From the NCBI GenBank assembly GCA_029448655.1, contig JACCLO010000002.1, forward strand, positions 3,844,001-3,908,000: 64,000 bases of DNA, read 5' to 3'. A model generated the notes under the pieces. That model saw only the letters and a list, made by a program, of their open reading frames with translations, had not been told where the DNA came from and did no database searches. The translations under genes were made by a program, and so were the position numbers. This document shows, piece after piece, positions 12,754 through 24,585 of this stretch (position 1 is the stretch's first letter; each line of letters opens with the position of its first letter). Source of the DNA: Wolfiporia cocos (taxonomy: Eukaryota > Basidiomycota > Agaricomycetes > Polyporales > Phaeolaceae).

Positions 12754-15700
12754 ATGTCGCGCTCAGACGAAGGCCCGGTGCTGAGCAGACCATCGGCTGC
12801 CGAGCCGCCCACCGACGCAATTTCACTCTTTGATCACCACCTCAGGTATCTCTCAGATTCATATTTAGCTTTCTTCCAAGAACGGTGCGTATCCGAGCTT
12901 TTGATACTGCGAAGTGCGTCTGAGTTTGATCTTATCACGGTCGCAGAAAGCGTCTCGAGGAGACTTAGTCAGTACTCGTTGCAACTTGCTGGCCACCGTG
13001 TTGACAACCGCCGCAGCGTCGATGGCCTCAGGAAGCTCTATCGCAAGGTCGGGGAAACCGACAAAATGCTGGACCATCCAAGTCGAGTGGACATGACTAC
13101 TACCAGAGCAGCTTGGAATGAAGTGAGAGACAATCTTGCAAGAGGTAAGTAATATCTTCAGGCAGGGATTTGTCGCAAGGCGGCATAGATGCACGGAGCC
13201 ACACCGAATGTGACCTCGGGCGCTTATTCCGAAAGCACCAAACATCGTTCTAGTAGTGCCGATCACCGAGGAAACAATGTCATATGCTCCGGGTATATCT
13301 CATCGCCTTGATGGATGAGACATTGCGCTCGCGCTGCACAGGAGTGAATGGTGCATACTGAGGTGATTCTGCGGCGCCGACAAGAAGTCTTCTGCATTTA
13401 CATTACGTTTGTACCTTGCGCGAAGTGGTCCCCATCGTACTCGATGTCTGCCCGCTTTGGTGTGTATGATGCAGTAGCTCACGATCTTCGCAGAAATGGA
13501 GACTCGTGCAGCGTTCCTCGGAGCGCTCACTGCAGATGTAATAAACCCCCTTATGACAGTCAGGGTGCGTATCTATGCGCTCCATGGTGCATGCATATAG
13601 ATTTTCTGTTCAGGAAACGCAAGACCGCATACGGAAACGAATCAAGGAAGATATTAAGGAAGCGGTGAATGCGCATTCTGACTACGCCGAGAATATTCTT
13701 CCCAAACTCCGACTTAAGTACATAAAGAAGTGCCAGGAGGCAGAGGTATGTACATTTTCTTCATTTGTAGGCAGGATTTAACATCTGCGCAGGACTACAA
13801 AGCGGCGCTGGCGATGTTGTCCTCAACCACTTCGGCCAGCTCTAATTTCCACTCAGATCCTCCTGCTGGGTTCTCTGCCCCCCTTCCGAATCTGAATTTG
13901 AAGGGACCAAACTCGAAAGGGTACCCGAGTCTCTCTCCCCGCCCATTTGTTACGACCCCACAGCCGCCCCGTCCACTCGATCGCCGCCCATCAACCAGCG
14001 GGTCCTCATCGCACGCACGCACGCAATCTACCGCGAACTCATTGCAAGACGCGTTCCATTCTGGTATGTGACTCCCAAATGCTATGCGAGCTGCAACAGG
14101 ACGGTGTGCTACAGGAAAGCGACAGCTTAACCAGCTCATGACGTTCCTGGATAAGGGCGGCAACACGAGGGAGCTCGCGGGGCGCTCGGACAATGCGCTA
14201 CGATCCGTGCGCGCCAAACGCGACGCGGAGGAAGCGGGTGAGTCGCCGATCTCATGCGTCTACTTTGTGTTGCAGAGCATGTGTTCTGAAGAGTGCTGCC
14301 GGTGGAAGACAAGGAATACCGCAAAGGCGTGCACTGGCTAGAGACGCTGCGTCTCCGTAGGATCAAGATTCTTGAGTCGGGATACAAGGTGAGTGCTTGG
14401 CTGGGCGATCTGCAGCGTGATCTGACGGGCCCTCGAAGAGCCTTGATTCCTTCATCCGCGAGAATGCGGAGACCGTCAAGTCCATCTTAGTCAAGTACAC
14501 GGACAACATGATGTATGCCGTGATCTGTAATATTCTCACCCCTCACCGCTCATACCACGTACCTCATAGCGCTACTGCCATGACTCAGGCCCAAATTTGC
14601 GGCCATGGCTCGGAAGCCATCGCGAAAATAGACTCAGAGACGGATGTCAGTATCATCGAGAGGAAGGTTCCTCGTCTACTTGCGGTAGCGACGCCACAGC
14701 CAGTACTCTACCAGAATTATAATGTCGGCGAGTGCAAAGATCTCATCTTCGGCGTGAGCCTGGTGGACTACGCGACAGCGAGGAATCTACCGGAAGGCGA
14801 GGTGCCGAAGATTGTCACGATGTGCGTGAGGGAGATCGAGAAGCGGGGACTGGACGCGGAAGGCATCTATCGGGTAAGGCGGTTTTAATCATTTCTTGAC
14901 CAAGTAACCGAGCCACAAGGTATACAGGTCTCGGGCAGGCACGCAGCTGTGCAAGAGGTAGAGTCATTGTGCTGAAAGGTTTCTCCGAACGATACTGAGC
15001 GGTCACGATGCAGTTACAACACCAGATTGAGCGAAACGAAGCGTCGTTTGCGTTCGAACCCAGTATTGACGATATATATGCTGTTGCTTCACTACTCAAG
15101 GTACACGATTTTCCTGTCGCTTTTTTTACAAAGATTAACTCTTCACGCAGTTGTATCTACGAGAATTACCCGAGCCTCTTTTTCGATTCCCGCTTTCCGA
15201 GCGCATACATCACAGCGAGGAACTTAGTCAGTGGATCTGTCAGAAGATGATCTCGCTTGATGAATGCTAACGGTGTGAAATCAGAGCAACATCGAGAGCA
15301 CGATTTCCAATTACTTCGAGGGAAGATCCGCAGGCTGCCGACGATCCATCAGTACACATTGAAGGTGATAGTTGAGCACCTTGCGCTTGTAGCTTCACAT
15401 AACCAAAAGAACAAAATGGATGCCAAGAATCTGGCGATCGTATTTGGTGCTGTCATCTTTGGCGAGGACGAGATGCCGAAATCTGGCGATCTGCTGAATG
15501 TACAATCGTGGAAGGTAATGCAATGATGTGAGAACTGTTGAACCGTTCTCACAGGAGCACTGCAGGACACGTTAGCGGAGGATCTAATCAACAACGCATC
15601 CATATTGTTTCAGTCCATTGGCTCTCCACCAATGTCCACCGTGCCTATCGTGGAGTCTGCTCCGCCTGTATCGTACGGTTCTCAGTACGCAAAGCTGGGC

Positions 15701-16456
15701 AGGGGAGGCCCTCCTCCTTCAACATTCCGGGGCCCACGTATTACGCGATCACCGTCCCTTCCTCCACGGCCGTCCCCAATTTTTTCTCCTATAGCGCTGC
15801 AATCCGAGGACTTCAGTCCTCAGCTCCCACCACATCCCCCTAGCAGCATTCACCCCTCCCTGCGCGCTGGTCCGATGTCCTCGATGCCTGTGCGTAGATC
15901 CCTACCAGTACAAGCACGATCAGTGCAACCTCCCGATGACTCACAGGGAGGCTACTTTGGCCCACAACCAATGTCACGCTCAGTGAGCAGGGATAGCAAG
16001 CGCACTACGCGAGCAACACTTGCACCGCGCGAAATGCCTCCCGATATCCCCCCACGGTCGCCGAAACGGAAGCTCACCCCACGAACTACACCGCGGCTAC
16101 CGCCGCGCCCACTCACGCCCAGTATTCAGGTATTGGATCAAGGGCTTATCCCATCAGGACCGGGAACACCTGTTGTTGTCGAGTCGGTCCCGGATCCCGC
16201 TGCAGGGGAAGCAGCGCAGGTCTTGGAAGTCGTCACTGATTCCGGTGACAAGGACGCTCCATCGTCTCCGTTCACACCATCAACAATCGAGGGTGGGCTG
16301 TCGCCTATCTCCCCGAGCGGACTGCTTGCACCGCCAATATCCCCTGCGATATCCGACCGGGGGTTATCAGACTCTGCGAGCAGCGCAACCAGCATGGAGC
16401 GCGCAGCGTCGACGGGATCGAGTCCATCGCATAGCCGGCAGTCCTCATCTGATTGA
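12754..16456 (+). CDS. F-BAR and RhoGAP domain protein (Rgd1-like)
   Basis: GTPase-activating protein for Rho-type GTPases that binds curved plasma membrane through an F-BAR domain; in fungi it acts in polarity and the cell-wall stress pathway. N-terminal F-BAR exons: HHLRYLSDSYLAFFQER, KRLEETYVDGLRKLY, TTTRAAWNEVRDN, AFLGALTADVINPL and TQDRIRKRIKEDIKEA. RhoGAP domain, about 14.8-15.5 kb: IVTMCVREIEKRGLDAEGIYRV with the arginine finger R, then SGRHAAVQEL, LYLRELPEPLFRFPLS and MDAKNLAIVFGAVIFG. A long proline/serine-rich tail (15.6-16.45 kb, with KLGRGGPPPS and several PxxP-like runs) may be disordered and bind SH3 domains. Ten or more short introns are needed and no disruption was seen. The start ATG at 12754 gives a normal-looking N-terminus directly before the F-BAR domain. 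Confidence 0.87.
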
Positions 16457-17044
16457 CAACTTGCCAGCTTTTGGAGACCACTTGTAGTATCATCACCCCC
16501 GGTGTGTCATTTATTGCGGTTTAGTTATGGTTTGTCTTCCATGCAATCTTGATACCACGTGCATGCTGGTGTACTCTTGGAAATCTGTAGCCGCATTGAT
16601 TCCATTACTACTCAATGAAGTGACGAGATGTGAGCTAGTGTATATTACTCATATATATTGGACCTTGTGCTCGATGCAGCTTTTTGCCGTGCACTGATAA
16701 ATCTTCGAATTCGCGATGTAGTTGAGCAGTAGTACATTTGTTCGATTGTTTCCTTGGTTCGCCGTGTTATTTTCGGAGCTGTAGGACATGTCGATCAGTT
16801 CGTGCTGTTGACAAAGGTGAGCCGTGTAGTCCCCCAACTGCTAGCAGCTCACAGTCTGGGCCTTCAGACTTCAGACATGCTGGCTGACAGCTGACATCAC
16901 GTTCCCGCTTTTGCGCACAAACCAGTTCGGTTCCTTCGTAGGACAAATATATCAGCCTTTTACCTTCCGATCCCGAGGAGGACCTGTTTAAGCGGAACTC
17001 CAGATATCACGAAAGGCATGTCGCGAATCAAGGTATAACTGCAG
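16457..17044. other. Intergenic, no gene seen
   Basis: 3' flank of the RhoGAP gene. AT-richer than the coding regions on either side. No domain-bearing frame, tRNA or repeat recognised. Confidence 0.5.
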
Positions 17045-18190
17045 GTGCTGGCGCACGCGTCGCCATGGCCCGTGGACTATGGGCTGTCTCCGGGAGCCCT
17101 ACTATTGGTTGCTTCACATATAACGCTTACTGACATATCAAAAATTCTTCACGGCAAAACACTGAAAAGGCCCCCTGACCTTGCGGGAACGATCATAATG
17201 GTCACCGGTATGTTAGTCAGGAGAGCAACATGCTCACTGAACGCGAGTGTGTCTATCCAGGTAGGAATACAGTTATTGAAATTTACAACCTCATGGAGCG
17301 GCCCGCGGAGGTGTACATCGCAGTGCGCAGCAAGGAGAACTTACATTGCAATCCAGAAGCTCAAATTACAGACAGGGAAGGAGGCTGAGTGTTTGCAGCT
17401 CGATCTAAGCAGCTCGGTCTCGGTGCGTGATGCCGCAGATGGGTTTCTGAATTAACGCGATAAGGGTTCTTAAGCTAACATCGCACATTAATTTGCGCAG
17501 CAAGGAAAACGAGCTGCATATACTACACAACAATGCGTACGTCTTAACCTGAATGCAATATCGCATTGCCTTACCTTCTGAATACACGGGTACTTGATTT
17601 AGAGGGCCTTTCCTGTTCGCTCAGTTGCTAATGCTTGCCCTCTGGCTGGCCTGAAGACCTCTTGTGACCACCATACACGGATGATTACCATCTCGTCACC
17701 TGCCTCTCTACTTGGCGCCATCCGCTGGGACTCCGTAGCGTATGGAGCTGACAGGACAATTCTGGGAATCAAGGCCCCACGTAACCAGAGTGATCTTGTG
17801 CGTCAGAGAGGAACACTCAATCGTTTCTTTGCTCGTCTAATGCCAACGTTATAGTGCCGCTGCACTTTGCAACCGATACGCACAGAATGGCATTTTGTCT
17901 GTAGCGGTGGACCCAGATGAGGACATTCTGAGTTGGCCGTGTACTGCTGCAGATTCCGTCCCAGGGTTCTATCAAAGTGGTATCATGCGGCGCCTACCAC
18001 ATTGCCAGCAAGTCCTTGCAGGTATGCTCTCATTGCTCCAGCGACCCAGCAGCTTATGCGACATCATGATCATGACACGGCCATAAGCAACGGATCAGTC
18101 ATCCAGTCTCGGCTGGGGCGGCCACTCCCCTTTGGGCGGATATCACGCCTAAAGCACTGCACTATAATGGCCAGGTTCGTGTGCAAAGTA
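17045..18190 (+). pseudogene. Decayed short-chain dehydrogenase/reductase (SDR)
   Basis: Fragments of one SDR lie in order in shifting frames. PPDLAGTIIMVTG is the start of the Rossmann fold, but the following TGxxxGxG glycines are missing. Then come EVYIAVRSKE, a segment reading AIQKLKLQTGKEAECLQLDLSS, ENELHILHNNA (the NNAG-like strand), LAPSAG, NRYAQNGILSVAVDP (normally followed by G) and TPLWADITPKALHYNGQ near 18120-18180. No YxxxK catalytic pair was found, stop codons separate the pieces, and no intron set restores one frame. It resembles the fungal retinol-dehydrogenase/WW-oxidoreductase-like NAD(P)-dependent family. I infer a dead gene rather than an intron-rich live one. Confidence 0.7.
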
Positions 18191-18657
18191 CTTTGGGTAT
18201 CAACCGGTGACCGGTGGCCTGTGACTGTCCCATTAGTTTGTAATACCATGGGGACAGATCTAAATCGCGCGGACACGAAGGGAGCCTATGACGGACCGCT
18301 TGGACTGCGATTGTAGGATAAGCAGGTTAAACAGTATCGATCGTGGTGTATCTACATGTACGCAAAGTGGCTTCCCAGCCCCTAGTTTTCTGTGATGCTA
18401 CCATGTATCGAGGAATTACGAGCTCGTTCATAGTTGGGCCGCAATTTGCCGCGACTGTTTTGTGGCACAGCTTGCCGTTTTCAGCGGCTAATTGTGGCTG
18501 TGGCTCTAGCATCGGCTTGTCACAAGCTCTCGTCCCTTCCTATACTTCTGTAGCCTGGATTATTCTGTACAGCGCAATCGTGAACGCCATAGGCACATAG
18601 CGCGGCGTGCTACAGCACAGGCCCTGCTAATTGTCGAAGGGCCAGCCGATCAAGTGC
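18191..18657. other. Intergenic, no gene seen
   Basis: Between the SDR remnant and the exonuclease start. A short open frame at 18343-18600 has no recognisable domain. Presumably holds the exonuclease promoter. Confidence 0.4.
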
Positions 18658-21131
18658 ATGTTGGTTGCGTTCCGCACTTTGCAAGCACACGCCGCGTATC
18701 AAGTCCTCGGATCGATACGACACCTGAAACAATCTCCAATCTGTCGATTCTCCACTGACAATCTTCGCTCTGCACGATACCGAGCTGCCCTACTTATCAT
18801 GGCGAACCCGGTATCCTCAGCATCCTCAGCGACCGAAGTACCCCTAGCGCCTACCCAACCCAGCATTGAGACGGCTGTAGCGGCTCCCAAACTAAATCCC
18901 TACTCTTGGCGAGTCAGGTCGCCCAATGCGCGTCTCGTGTATATCCGCGATTCTGAGACGGCGGACGAGGAGCTTTCTCGCCTGTCACCTGGTCCTCTCG
19001 GCTTCGACATGGAATGGAAGCCAACGTTTTTCGCTAAGAAGAAGGAGAATCCGGTCGCCTTGATTCAGCTTGCCACATCGGATGCCATCCTGCTCATTCA
19101 AGTGAGCGCAATGCAACGTGAGTGTGCCGTATCTGTAATTGTGTTTGGCGTCTCGAGCTGTCCACCAGGTTTTCCGCCGAAGTTACAGGACATCCTGCAG
19201 GATGCAAGTATTGTGAAGACAGGGGTAGGTATCCAAGGTAGGTAGGACCCTGTACTGCACCACGCTCTTGCTTATTCCATGCCTTAGGTGACTGCAAGAA
19301 ACTCTGGACAGACTATGCAGTAATTACCCGGAATTGTGTCGATCTAGCCATGCTTGCGCGCTCGGTAGACAACGCACGGTGGAAAGGGAGGTACACCGAG
19401 GCAATTTCTCTGGCGAGGCTCTGCGCGGCATACGAAGAGCTCGAATTGAGAAAGGGAACGATCTCCAGGAGCAACTGGGAGGCTAACTTGACCGGCGCCC
19501 AGCAGGAATGTGCGTCTTCTTGTGCATAATCTATCCCGATAGCTGACCGCACCCGTGCAGATGCGGCCAATGACAGTCACATCGGGTTTCTGCTGTACCA
19601 GAGATTCATCCAGATGGCTGCAGCGATGCCGTCTCCCCCTCTGGACATATATTACTCCTTCAATTTCGTGAAAGGCTTCGCCACCGACCTCCGCACAGAT
19701 GTCCCGTGGAATCCGCGCAACCCTGATTATGACCCTGGCCCTCCGCCGCCTCCGCCGCCTCCCAAGGAGAAAAAGGATGGCGACAAGCAGGGCGCAAGCT
19801 CTAAGGAAAAGAAACTGAGGGTATCTCACATGCAGTTCCCTCGTGCAGCGGACGTCGTCGTTTCTGGACCATGTACGGTGCTGCAGATGGAGTCTACGTC
19901 GATCTCGCAGCCGGATCATTTGCCATTTGCGCAACCAGACCCTACGCCAATCGTCCCACAGCCGGATACGAATGCACAACGGATGCACGTGGAGAGCCCG
20001 AACGGCAGAAAGAAAAAGCATCAAAGGAAGCAGAATGTCGACGAGCCCCGCGCGTCGAACGTTGTCGTTTCTGGACCATCTACGATATCGCAGGTAGGGT
20101 TTACATCGATCACACAGCTGGGTCCCACGCCGATCGTCCCGCAGCCAGATACGAACGCACAACGGATGCACATGGAGAGTCCGAACGGCAGACAGAAAAA
20201 GCGCCAGAGGAAGCAGAATGTCGACGAGCCCCGCGCGTCGAACGTCGTCGTTTCTGGACCATCTACGATATCGCAGGTGGTGTCTACGTCGATTACACAG
20301 CCGAATCCTACGTCAATCGACCCGCAGCCGGATACGAATGCGCAACAGATGCACATGGAGAGCCCGAACGGCAGAAAGAAACAACGTCAAAGGAAGCAGA
20401 ATGTCGACGAGCCCCATGCGTCGAATGTTGTCATCACTGGGCCCTCAACAACGCAGCAGAATGGCCCTGCACAAATCACGCAGCCGGATCCTTTACCAAT
20501 CACTCAGCCGGATTCTATGCCAATTGTCCCGCAGTTGGATACAAATACGCGACGGATGCACATAGAGAGCCCGAACGGCAGAAAGAAAAAACGTCAGAGG
20601 AAGCAGAATGTCGACGAGCCCCATGCGTCGAATGTTGTCATCACTGGTCCCTCAACGACGCAGCTGGATCCTTTGCCAATCACGCAGCCGGATCCTTTAC
20701 CAATCACTCAGCCGGATTCTATGCCAATCGTCCCGCAGCCAGATACGAATGCGCGACGGACGCACACGGAGAGCCCGAACGGCAGAAAGAAAAAGCGTCG
20801 AAGGAAGCAGAATGTCGACGAGCCCCGCGCGTCAAACGTTGTCATCACTGGGCCCTCAACGATGCAACAGAATGGTCCTGCACAGAAGGGGAAGGGGAGA
20901 GGAGTCGCAACACAGATATCAGAGTTACCAAATGGCGGCACGACCGCAAGCTCGTCGGGGGCGAGGTCGCTGGCGACTCCGGAAGCCACGCCCACTCGTA
21001 GGCGCACCCACGCTCGTGCTTTTGCAGCACGGCCAGCACCGGCTAGCGGCGCTACCCGTTTCACAGGTCCGCCAAGTAGCATGCGGACGCCACAGAGTCA
21101 AAATGCTGCAGTCACCGGGGCGCATACATAG
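18658..21131 (+). CDS. 3'-5' exonuclease (DEDDy, WRN-like) with long repetitive tail
   Basis: Catalytic part resembles the Werner-syndrome exonuclease domain: motif I GPLGFDMEWKP (D and E), motif II region KTGVGIQGDCKKL then NCVDLAML, and motif III YAANDSHIGFLLYQRF (Y and D). The metal-binding DEDDy residues appear present, so it should remove nucleotides from 3' ends. Introns near 19113, 19237 and 19508 are required and keep frame. Two starts are possible: ATG 18658, giving a basic hydroxylated N-terminus like a mitochondrial presequence, or ATG 18799 (MANPVSS). After the domain comes a proline run (19.74 kb), then tandem units ending ESPNGRKKKRQRKQN that look like repeated nuclear-localisation signals. 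The two possible N-termini could give mitochondrial and nuclear forms; that is inference. The tail is not part of the known domain family. Confidence 0.83.
19813..20905 (+). repeat. Coding minisatellite, about 5-6 units of roughly 180-205 bp
   Basis: In-frame tandem units inside the exonuclease tail. Each begins VDEPRASNVVVSGPST (or ...VITGPST), passes through a variable QPDP/ITQPD segment, then PQPDTNAQRMHMESPNGR and a basic block KKKRQRKQN. Unit length varies because the short QPD(P/S).PI segment is itself duplicated in the later units (near 20460-20730). Units differ by point changes, so the array is not brand new. Alternative frames also stay open because the repeat lacks stops. Confidence 0.9.
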
Positions 21132-21345
21132 ATCACGGTTGTTGTGGGTGCAGCATTAGAGACAAGATCGTTGGCCGAGGGTGTGGGACGATCCCATCAA
21201 AACTATGCTATAACAACTGCTGCACATCCATTAACATCATCGATTGCAGGAAGCATGTCCATTTTGCGTAACGTATGTCATTCGGGACAACTGAAGTTCA
21301 TCGGCGAACCAGCCGAATATTACGGATCACCAATAGTAGCTAATG

Positions 21346-21395
21346 CTGTAGTGTAGCGCTTTTCACTTCGAAGCTTTGCCACACCGCTCACGTCG
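21346..21395 (+). pseudogene. tRNA-like 5'-half fragment (A box)
   Basis: The sequence TGTAGTGTAGCGCTTTTCACTT matches the acceptor-end/D-arm of the tRNA-Gln 300 bp downstream with two mismatches in 22 bases. No matching anticodon arm, B box (GGTTCGANTCC) or 3' acceptor strand follows. Probably a partial duplicate or tRNA-derived relic; chance cannot be excluded. Confidence 0.35.
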
Positions 21396-21647
21396 AGCAC
21401 AGTGTACATGAATATGCCCGTGCATTAATCTATGGAAAAGCAACTCGCTCTGGCTGCATTCTGTTAGACACGGGTTCAGCAGTCAACAGGCTGGCAGCAG
21501 AAAGGACCAAAGTTGAACGACAAGAGGAGACCAGCAGATCAGAACACGTCGCAGTATGAGAAGCGAGTTGCAGAGCATGATCTCCCGACCCGCAGCAGAG
21601 GAAAGAGATTATACTATATATACTATAGGTATTCCACCCTGTTCAAC

Positions 21648-21748
21648 GGCTTTGTAGTGTAGCGGTTATCACTTGAGATTCTGACCGAGAGTTATCATCA
21701 GCGATATCGGTGAATTCTCAAAACCCAGGTTCGATTCCTGGCAAGGCC
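21648..21748 (+). tRNA. tRNA-Gln (anticodon CTG) with a 30-nt intron
   Basis: Folds as a normal cloverleaf. Acceptor stem GGCTTTG/CAAGGCC has all seven positions paired, one as U-G. D arm is GTG..TAGCGGTTAT..CAC. Anticodon stem is TGAGA/TCTCA with loop start TTCTGA, putting CTG at 21681-21683. T arm is CCAGG-TTCGATT-CCTGG. The intron (about 21685-21714) sits after position 37, the canonical site for nuclear tRNA splicing endonuclease. A run of T follows within 10 bp, fitting Pol III termination. Anticodon CTG reads CAG, glutamine. Confidence 0.93.
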
Positions 21749-21799
21749 TTCATATTTTTATTAAACTGGGCAACAGATTCTAATTAGCGCCTTCTATAG

Positions 21800-24585
21800 C
21801 CACTCATGAGGGCGACGATGACTTCTCAAAAATCCAGGCACCAGCATCTTATTCGGTGATCTTACAATGCGCTCCATGCAATTGGTGTTTAGATAGACAC
21901 TACTTCCATTGCGTCTCCGATAACCACCCGCCCTAAAAGTAATGCAACGACAATCATTGCCTTAACGCGCGACAAAGCAACATACGCTGACATCGTTCAG
22001 CTTCATGTATTTAGGAAATAAATGGTTTACCTTGTCCCCTCTCGAATATGCGTCGAAAATCTACCTTCACTTTCTCAAGAGTTTGACCCTGAGACTTATG
22101 TATACTCAAAGCCCATGCCAGTGCAAAGGGAGTCTGGAAGGCAAACGTGCATCAGGTATGGACATAAGTCGCGAGATAACGTTCAGCCACTAGACCTGTT
22201 CACGTTTGGCGTCGACAGTCCCCTGCTCATTTAGAGATTCAAACACACTCGGCACGCATAATATGGGTGGCTTGTCCTTGAACTGTACCATAGGCCACAG
22301 TTGTTGGTAGAATCTGTCCGGAAAAGTCTGCAAAATCTCGTCGTGGTTCTCATACATTAATTGCGGTATGCCGATTCTCGCGCCTTCATCAAGTGCATCT
22401 TTAGTAGTTGCAAAGCCCAGAACACGGCCAGCTGTGCCATTCACAAGCTCTCCCTAGAGGATATTCTTACAAAAATGAAGACATTCAATCTCCCTAACTT
22501 CCAGTCAGGTGTTGAGATAGAACGAAGGGCTTACCTGCAACAACATGACTTGTGCACCTTCCTGCAAACGATAACATATGTTCCATTGTGCAGAGGAAGA
22601 CTCACCTTGAGAGTGATCTACTGCTGGGCATTAACATTCCTGGACAGTTACTGATTCACCCGCTCAGACGAGACTAGTTCCCCACTCTGGGTATACCCGG
22701 CAGTATCCACTGCATCGTACACATGAGGCTCTTTAGTAAGTGATTGGAGTCGAGCATTGTTGACAGCTTCAACTTCCATACGCGTCGGGAACTTGTATGT
22801 TATTCGAACAGTTAAGTGCGAGCTTTGATGATAGCCGTGGCACGGGAACCGCTTACAATTCGGTAGGCTCTACCCCGTCGGACACGTCGAGCGGCCGTGA
22901 CAAGTTGTGAAAGTACTCGTGTATCTCTGGAGTTACTTGGCCTTTCCGTATTGATTTCAACTTCCGTACAAAGTCTGGACAGCTGATTGTGTTAAGTGAG
23001 TCTTCAAGAAGTCATTTCACGACAGACTTGCCCGGGTCATTCTGCCGGAACACTTCATGCAGCTCGATATATTTTCCGATACAAGCATCCCAGCAGGCCG
23101 CTTCAAAGGCGAATCGATACTTATGAAGACCGTTGCTGGTCAGGTCACCCACAGGCGGGAGTTGGAAGAAATCCCCGGAGAGCACAAGCTGAAATCTCGG
23201 TCAATCATATCGTCAGCAATGATGTTGTTCATTCTACCTGGATACCACCGAACGGCCGCTCGTCGTCTCGCAAGTTGCGAGCTATGTAGTCCTAGGAAGT
23301 TGTTCAGTTCATAGTAAGTAAAACCAATATGCGAGCTTGCGTACAAGCTTCTCGAACAGATTGGCATCGACCAGGGAAACTGCACAGACATCGGTTATCC
23401 CGCATGCTATTTCCAATAAACCAGACTCACTCTCATCAATAATCAATACCCTCACTCGTCGCCATCTATACGCTAACTCTTTGGGGCGATTCCTGAGTAC
23501 GGAGACCATTTGTCGCCTCCCGTCTTTCCACTCCTGATCAGCATCAGACGTGTATCCAAGAATACCTTTGAGTAGATCCTCAGCAGTCCCCTTGCCAGCA
23601 CCGATACCTGCCCAAGAGTGGATTGTACAGCCGCCAATGTTAGTTGAGGCGACACCAGTTGCAGCTGTGATTGCTACTCCGCGGACATTTCCCCTCCAAA
23701 CATCTTGATAATCTGTCGAAGGAGCAACGACTTCCCTGTGCCTGTATAATTGACGGTAAGCATGCATGAAACGGGTGTACTGAGGAAGGCGAAGGAATAA
23801 GCCATATGGAATCATTCGTGCATGGGTGCATGCTACGCGGCCTATAAGAACGTTGATGCACTTCCGTTAATGGGGCTACAGAAGCACGCGGTGACACAAA
23901 TGTAAGCGAACGATAATGCATACCAGCTGAGCCTGTAAACAAGATATTATTGCCGCCTGAGATTTGTTCCAGGACGTTGAGCTGCTCCTGGCATAAGGTT
24001 ACTTCCTCTGAGATCCGAGCACCATCCTCTAACAGTTTCTTGTACGAGGCGGTATAAAGTTCTGTTGTCATCCAAGGGGAATGTGTTCCGGAAGTTGGGA
24101 TCAATCAGCCATAAATCAAGTAAAGATGTCACATATGAATGAGCGTCATCGGCGTGCCCATTTCGTGTAGAGTTAGCCTACCTTGTGCGCGCATTGGTAT
24201 ACGCACTGGCACATCGGGGGGTTCTCGAGCCACTCCTGCGCCAAATCTCGATTTGTGAACTTTTCATACTTATTTTTCAGGCCATGTCGTTTGAGCTGCG
24301 GGGAAATCAGCACCTCATCTAGCTAGGTAATGAATGCCATACACGATATCCTTCTTTGCCTGTCTCATTGAATAAATAGTTATGTCGATTCCAGAGTGCT
24401 CAGTAATCTACCGTAAGGGCACTGACCTCCTCCCACGTTGCATAGATCTTGGCACCTTCTTTTCCCCAGCGTACTGTGTAAAAGTACTGCTTCTGAGGTC
24501 TGGCGTGCTGAGGAGACAACGTAGAGAAGTGCAGTCGCGACGGCCAGCATCGTTTGATGCTACAACCTGCATGTGGCCCAATCAT
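21800..24585 (-). pseudogene. PIF1-family helicase copy 2, disrupted; RNase H1-N/viroplasmin-like N-terminus
   Basis: Same architecture as copy 3. N-terminus has basic presequence-like residues then YFYTVRWGKEGAKIYATWEE, and later KYEKFTNRDLAQEWLENP, matching the RNase H1 N-terminal/viroplasmin hybrid-binding fold. Helicase motifs follow: [96 protein letters not shown] and AYVALSR. It is broken: one base is missing between the Walker A exon and AITAATG (near 23675-23695), and in-frame stops occur at 22650-22648, 22620-22618 and 22456-22454. The C-terminus after AYVALSR no longer matches. All splice borders are still recognisable, so decay is recent. One intron (donor 23031) starts with GC. 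Confidence 0.85.

Noticed and set aside
19871..21001. 376-codon open frame overlapping the exonuclease tail
   Set aside because: It arises because the repeat unit lacks stop codons in more than one frame. The exonuclease frame is fixed by the catalytic motifs upstream.
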